Shown here: positions 57,909 through 64,000 of the stretch, piece after piece | Layout of the letters: each line of letters opens with the position of its first letter | Numbering within the stretch: position 1 is the first letter of the stretch | From: Phaeotremella fagi | Lineage: Eukaryota; Basidiomycota; Tremellomycetes; Tremellales; Phaeotremellaceae | Reading direction: 5' to 3' | Length of the DNA stretch: 64,000 bases | Assembly: GCA_001599715.1 (NCBI GenBank) | Contig: BCHU01000008.1 | Coordinates: 248,001 to 312,000, forward strand | Made by a program: the position numbers and the translations under genes | Notes under the pieces: model-generated | The model's input: the letters and a program-made list of their open reading frames with translations, nothing else | What the model was told of the DNA's origin: nothing | Database searches by the model: none

Positions 57909-60900
57909 TTAAACTTTACTCAAGAAGTTCGACAATGACAATTCAGCATATTCATCTTCAGGTGGTAAATCTTCCAACCTGCGAGATGGTGTTAGCCCAA
58001 AAACCACCGGTTCAAGTATTCAAAAAGAGACTTACCCTTCGAGCACTTTACTCGTTGACATCGGACCACTGACAGATTGTTTAACTTGTTTCTGTTTCTG
58101 TTGTTCGTCATCGGCAGAAACTTTGAATAGATCCAGTACTTCTCCTGTATTCATCGAACCCAAACCTGAATTTTGTTGGGTAACCACAGAACTTGCGATA
58201 TTCAATTTGAAGCGTTGTAACCTGTCCCAACGTCAGTCTATCAATTCCAATCATCAACAAATCAACCTCCTTACCCCATAATCTTCTCCTCCAGAGTCCC
58301 TCTCATGATCAATCGATAGACATTAACGACCTTCTTCTGACCTAATCTATGAGCTCTATCCATAGCCTGTAAATCTTTCATCGGGTTCCAATCATGATCA
58401 ACGAAGATAACCGTATCAGCCCCAGTCAAATTCAATCCCAATCCACCAACACTAGTTGTCAACAACAAAACGTCGATATTAGGATCCCCGTTGAATGTCT
58501 GGACCACAGCATGTCGTTTTTTGGGATCAGTGTTACCGTCCATCCTCATGTACGTGACATTCGGCATGACGGTTTTGAACAAATCTTTCTCGATTATATC
58601 GAGCATCGGACGGAGTTGACAGAATATCAATACCCTGTGTTGAGCTGATTCTTCGATTTTCTCAGCGGCTGTTAGACCAATACCACAATCGTTCAATAAT
58701 TGTCTAAAATACATCAGTAAAATTCTCAACGTTGACCCACTTTAAAGCCTCCAATTTCGGTGCATGACTGATATCGTGAATCGGAGGAACCCCTTTTCCA
58801 AGTTTACCAACGATCGATTCCAATTTCTCAGGATCGTTCCCAAGAACCAACGCAGGGTGATTACAGAGTTTCCTCAAATACTGTAAACTCTGGAAAACAT
58901 GTTGTTGACCAACGGAATTCTCGTTCCCACTATCGTTCTGAATGACTTCACCAGCTTCATCGGCAGCTTTGGATTTCTGGAATTCGTCGTATAGTTGTTT
59001 TTGGACTTCAGAAAGTTCACAGTAATAATCTTGAATGATTTTTGGTGGGAGGTCACCTAATACATCTTCTTTCAATCGTCGGAGTAGGAACGGTAACACT
59101 TGTTTATGAAGAGCTTCCAAAGCGGTAGCGGCTAACAATCAAATTTCAGCACAGGGGTGTAATCAAGAAAATTGACTACTTACCAATTTCCCTCTCCTTA
59201 GGCGTAGCTTTCCCATCTCGATCAGCTAAGATAGGTTTCGAAAACCTATCATTGAAAACTCTATCCGAACCCAAAAATCCAGGCATCAAAAAATCGAATA
59301 AACTCCACAACTCCAAGACGTTATTCTGGATAGGAGTCCCAGAAAGCAGTAATCGATGTTGAGAATTGATCAATTTCACCGCAGCCGATAATTTGGTTTT
59401 ACTGTTCTTGATGATATGACCTTCGTCTAATACACAATATAACCAATTCAATTTCGAAAGTTCGTTGATATCGTTTCGAACGACTTCGTAAGATGTTATG
59501 ACCACGTCGTAGTTCTTTAATTGGGGTCTGATTTGGTTTCTTTGGATTGAATTTCCGATGTATTGGATTGGTTTGAGGTAATCGGTGAATTTTGGGATTT
59601 CGTGGTACCAGTGTCCGACTAGTGTTGGGGGACAGATGATTAATGAAGGTAAATGAGCCGAATCAACGGATTTGGTTAATTTATGTTTTTCAGATCTTTC
59701 AAAGTGTTTACTCCCGATGATGCAGATTGATTGAAGACTTTTACCAAGACCCATGTCTAAAATAGCTTGTTAGTTACATGTACAGTTTAGAGAACAGCGA
59801 AATAACTACTCACCATCACATAAGATTCCATGTAATTGATATTTCGCCAAGAAAGCTAACCAACTAACACCGTCTTTTTGATACTGACGTAAATCAGCCT
59901 TGATAGGGATAGGTATAGTATATTGTTCAGCTTTACTGCCGTCCAGAAGTTGCATCAAAAATTGTCTTTCTTCATCACGTTTGACAAGTAATTCTTTTGA
60001 GAATCCAGGTGGATCAGGTAAACCGGCCTAGAAACATGGTAGTCAGTGAAAGATTCATTGTACATAAGAATGACTTACCTCTAGTGGAACCATTTTAACT
60101 AATGACGCAAACGTACTCGTTGATAACAATCTGACATGTTCATCTGGATCACTCATCCGACCTAAAATCGGAACGATCAAGAAAAGGACATAAGGCAAAG
60201 CCTTGATATCCAAAAGTTTGATAATATCTACAAGACATCAGCTCCATAAAATCAAGTTGACCTACGATGTATACCCTCCACAGCACCTTGTCTCGAATGA
60301 ACCCTAGTAGCATCCCCAACCAAAGGCACGACCTCGTCCACAACCATCCTCATACCCTCATAAGTGATGATATCGCATAAAGCAGCCAAACACTTTGACG
60401 CTACGTTCCTAACAACCGAAAAAGAACTTTGAAGAGCTTGAAGGACCAATGGGAACAACGTTATCAGTTGCGAATGCAACGATTGATCGATATCAGAAAC
60501 GAGTAGTCGTAAACTTGTTAAACAATCTATCAGATCTTGTCCAACAGGTGCGATTTCAAGTTTCTGATCGGTAGCCATATCTTGATCACTGTAAATTTGC
60601 GACAATGATAAACTAATCCCTTCGTAGTATTTTGGAACTTTCTCGAATAACCCCGAACCGAATCGTAAAGAAATAGCTTTCAACGCCAACAACGCCCCCC
60701 GTCTAGTGATCCTACTAACGATCTGAGTCTCAGTTTCCTCCACAACAACCTCTTTCCCTGATTTCTTGACAACCGGTTTATCCTCTTTAAGCGTGAGGAT
60801 CCCATTTGAGTCGTTAGAGAAAACAGGTGTCAGACTTGTATCCTGACATAAAAACGTGAAGAGATTTTTAACTACTTTATCACATGGGTTGACTTTATTC

Positions 60901-63900
60901 GTGAACAGTGGTGAATTGCAGTATTCGACGAAGGAGGCGACAGATTCAGCGGCTCGGGTTTGAAGGACAATGTTTTCTTCTTTTTTCACGCCATCCATCA
61001 CGCTTCGTATGACAGGTCCGATTTTGGTTGGCATGACCTTAAGAGAGATCAGTGCGCCGGCGATAGATGTTGATACTTGAACGTCATATCTTTCCTTCAT
61101 CACTGAGAAATAACCGATTGAACCGAAGATCTTACGTTGTCGATCTTTAAGCCCTGGTGATGCTGATTTAGTTGCTGATTTCGTTAGTTGAGATAAGAGA
61201 GTATCGAACTTTGACCCCACGACGTCCTTCGCTGTTGACAGAGAGAAGACATCTGAGGCGTTACTAAGTGGATCGATTTTATAGGGTAAAGTTGGGATTT
61301 TGTCTTTGGACAGTTTCCCTTCTGATGCGAAGGCTGTTAGGAGTGATTGACATTCTGAATGTATTCTAGAGAGGATAATTGACATTTCATGATACGTTGG
61401 TGGAGGGGGACCTTCGATGAAGGATATTAAAATTGGAGTGAGGGTATCGACATTCTTTCCCCATTCTTGAATGATAGTTGATGCGATGAAGATTTGATGG
61501 GCACTGGCTGATTGAAGATACGCCTCGAGAAGTGCGGTCTGTCTATTAGTAAAGCTTATGTGACAGCACTTACATATGTGACTCTCCCTTGGACTAATGC
61601 TAATCCTTTAGCGGCGGTTATACGATTTTCCAAAACGGTATCCATAGATATCAAACTCATATCACTAGCCATCATAGGTTTATCGACGTTGTGCAAAGTT
61701 TTCTTTCCGGAGGTAATGAAAAGTTTTGGATCGAGTGCAGTTCCAATAGGAGTCATGATGATATTATACCAATTCTTTAGAGAATCTCCGGGATCGACGA
61801 TAGTCAGAGTAGACGTGAAAGCTTGAAGGGATAGGTTACGAATGTCGTCTTTGTCTTCGAGTATGAGGTTTTGGAAAAGGAGTGATAAAAGGTCGGTTGT
61901 CATCCAGGTTTGAACAAGAGACGATTTGATGAAGATTTGTAAAGATTTAATTACGGCTAGACGAACTGAGGTTATGGTATGTCGAATGAAGGGGAAGAAA
62001 AGATGTTGTCGGGGTGTAGTGGATGCCATGATGTCAATGACTTGGGGGTAAGAGATTAAATCGCCTACAAGTCAGTTCAATCTCAACGAAAATGACATAC
62101 CTAAGAGATCCATAACCGCAGCAGTGCTACTTCCAAGTTCGTCACCGCCTTCAGCCAAACAATCCCAAAGTGAATCGAGAAGACTGGAGAGCTCGTTGGT
62201 GGGTAGTGTAGCTAATTGAGAAGTGATTGGTAAAAGAGCTGAAGCGGCTACACTCCTAACATCGTCGTCGACATCGCGTAGTCTGAATGTCAGTCGGAGT
62301 CATCTCTTTGACTTACGCTAGGATAACGGCTTCCACGACGTCTTCGATGATAGTTCGTATATCTGGTTTCGACTCCAGATCAGGTTTGATATCAGGTTTA
62401 GTCTCCATGTCAGGTTTGACATCTGGTTTCGTATCCAGATCAGGTTTAACATCCACCTCCATCTTAACATCCAACTCCTGATCCAAAGATTGATCCAAAA
62501 TATCCCCTCTAACCGCGACCTCATATTTCAAACCGAGTAAACCAGCATGTCTAACCTCCCAACTGAATTTTTCCCATTTCTCCCTCCCAGACCCCTCTTT
62601 CCCTCGTCTAGCCCAAACCTGTCTAACCATCTTGATCAAAGTCGAATGGACTTCATGAACACCGCTGAGATCTAGATATTTCAACGTGATGCCTAAAGCT
62701 TGGGCGGCGGTTTCTCGGACTGGAGCTACGACGGTGTCACCGACGAAATCACCGAATCTGTCTAACGTCATTAGAGTTAGTAGATGTCTTGAGAGGGAGA
62801 TGAGGAATTCTGGGGGCAGGTTGGTGGATCTGATGATTTCTAGTAGACCTAGACATGAACCGTGTCTAACTTCCCATGGTGGTTCTATCAGACCTGTTAT
62901 TAATTCTGAAGAAACAAGACACCATGGTGAGATATCAGGATTATATTGGATTGCTGGGACAGCTGTTGACGATAGATTACCATCAGCGTCGAGGGATGGT
63001 TCAATCGCCCCTCCTGCTCTGGATTTGGCACCTGGATCGATGGTCACTGGGGTAGAAATTCCAGTTTTATGCGGTGTAGCAGCTGGGGAAGGAGCTGCTG
63101 ACGGAGTATTGGAATTTGGTTGAGGATTCGTTGCTGCTGCATTCAATCGTCGCATTCTTCCATCAGTCCCGCGACGCAGTCCTTACTCACTTGTTCGCTT
63201 CTTCGACAACATTCCCTTTTTTTCTCTTGAGCATCATTATCTGTCTTGCACTCAGACCTTCGAATATATCTACCGGGGGTGTAGCTTCCACCACAGGTTC
63301 ACCTTTGACTGCATCACCGTCTTCCTCCTCACCGATGACTTTATCCATATCTTCTCCCCAACCTACTGCGTCTCCTAGACCCAGACTTCCCATCATTGCC
63401 TTTCTACGTTTGGCTTTGTCACCTGTCAGTGGTTTGGCGATGTATTCCCTTCCAGCTGAGGCGAGTAGAGTTTGACCGTTCTGGAGTAACGACACTATAT
63501 CGATTGGTGGGATGCTGTCTAGTGTTACTGCGGATGAAGAGGAGGAAGAGGACGGAGTCCATGAAGGTAAAGACGAAGCTAGTAATCCAATAGTATACGA
63601 CGCAGCATGACGAGTCTCAGAAGATTTAGATCGTAAAAGTGGGAGAAGTTTACTGATCGTCACCAGTATTTCTGACCACGCTTCATCATCTCCAATAGGG
63701 ATTGAAGTGCTTTCAGTGGAAGCGAGGGTTTCATCTTTGACTCCAACAGGTAAGGTTGATGATGAAGTTGATTTGAATGTTTTCACGGAAAGATCGACGA
63801 GCTGTTTGGACGCTGTTCGTCGGACTTGGGTTGAGGTTCCGGTTTCGAGGAGGATGATGAGTTTGTCTTGTCTGTGGGAGTGTTAGGTGTGATTACGTGG

Positions 63901-63930
63901 AGATAAGGGGGAGACTGACCTGAATGACAT
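57909..63930 (-). CDS. MOT1/BTAF1, SNF2-family ATPase that removes TBP from DNA
   Basis: The longest gene here, about 1,900 residues. The start is an 11-nt exon encoding MSFR joined to QDKLIILLETGTSTQVRRTAS, the conserved MOT1 N-terminus. Two-thirds of the protein are HEAT repeats that bind TBP (for example WEVRHGSCLGLLEI and WEVRHAGLLGLKYE). The ATPase follows: MGLGKSLQSICI (Walker A), then DEGHIIKN (motif II), LSGTPIQNNVLELWSLFDF, and the helicase C half with LLTTSVGGLGLNLTGADTVI and DRAHRLGQKKVVNVYRL. The C-terminus ends EYAELSLSNFLSKV at TAA 57909-57911. An inserted Lys-Pro-Asp repeat lies between HEAT repeats (listed separately). Confidence 0.95.
62358..62453 (-). repeat. Lys-Pro-Asp microrepeat in MOT1
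   Basis: A run of KPD units (DVKPDLDTKPDVKPDMETKP, then DIKPDLESKPDI) encoded by diverged repeats with AGGTTTGA/CATCTGGTTTC wording. It lies in the linker after the WEVRHAGLLGL HEAT repeat, is charged, and is likely disordered; length may vary between strains. Confidence 0.75.
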
Positions 63931-64000
63931 GATGGTTATATCTAGGATGGACTAGCTATAAGATCGTAGATGAGAGTAGAACTCTATACTGTCTACTACA
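63931..64000. other. MOT1 5' flank
   Basis: The last 70 bases are the MOT1 leader or promoter, cut by the window edge. Confidence 0.5.

Noticed and set aside
62686..63123. Plus-strand 145-codon frame opposite MOT1
   Set aside because: Shadow of a MOT1 HEAT-repeat exon; no independent support.

Overview
This is a window of nuclear DNA from a fungus, almost certainly a basidiomycete yeast of the Tremellomycetes (Kwoniella/Cryptococcus-like). The signs are dense genes on both strands, many 40-70 nt introns with GTAAGT-type donors and CTAAC/CTGAC-like branch sites, basidiomycete-style gene content, and two secreted proteins with the CPL1-like cysteine domain known from Cryptococcus. There are no prokaryotic operons, CRISPR arrays or insertion sequences, and I saw no rRNA, tRNA or recognisable transposon. 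Family assignments come from reading translations and motifs, not from database searches. Spliced boundaries are my reading of donor and acceptor sites; single-base errors are possible in the many-exon genes.

Layout. 1-2.4 kb: long non-coding leader of an HMG-box regulator (2.4-3.7 kb). 4.4-9.3 kb, minus strand: leukotriene A4 hydrolase/aminopeptidase and lariat debranching enzyme DBR1. 9.5-15.1 kb: a mitoribosomal protein, a four-TM claudin-like membrane protein, mismatch repair MLH1 and a small NTF2-like protein. 15.4-19.5 kb: TPI1, a secreted SMP-30-type lactonase, a possible small membrane protein and a small secreted Cys-rich protein. 20-26.1 kb: a DUF4267 protein, mitochondrial uL22 and the mRNA-export factor SAC3. 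26.0-30.6 kb: a tandem triplication. 30.6-35.1 kb: DNAJC11-like mitochondrial J-protein and an EamA/SLC35G transporter. 35.5-43.4 kb: an orphan gene, proline dehydrogenase PUT1, ABC ATPase CAF16, a second orphan and histone chaperone NAP1. 44-48.7 kb: a Zn2Cys6 regulator and a third orphan. 49.1-52.1 kb: two CPL1-like secreted proteins flanking a Cys-rich gene remnant. 52.4-63.9 kb: farnesyl diphosphate synthase, an HST3/HST4-class sirtuin, a beta-lactamase-fold serine hydrolase and the SNF2 ATPase MOT1.

The most unusual structure is the 26.0-30.6 kb array. The last ~30 codons of SAC3, plus a downstream opposite-strand orphan gene and conserved non-coding sequence, form a unit of about 1.5 kb present three times head-to-tail. 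The orphan copy nearest SAC3 has an in-frame TAG with homologous sequence continuing in the same frame beyond it; the two outer copies are intact. The SAC3 tail survives only as relics in units 2 and 3. Each unit also keeps a CTTCTT/AAGAAG stem-loop and a block near TGATCAAGAAATAACATTC.

Most conserved genes are housekeeping functions (chromatin and transcription: MOT1, NAP1, sirtuin; RNA: SAC3, DBR1; mitochondrion: PUT1, uL22m, L51/S25-type protein, DNAJC11) and do not form a pathway cluster. The lineage-specific material sits between them: the orphan array, three single-exon orphans and the CPL1-like pair.
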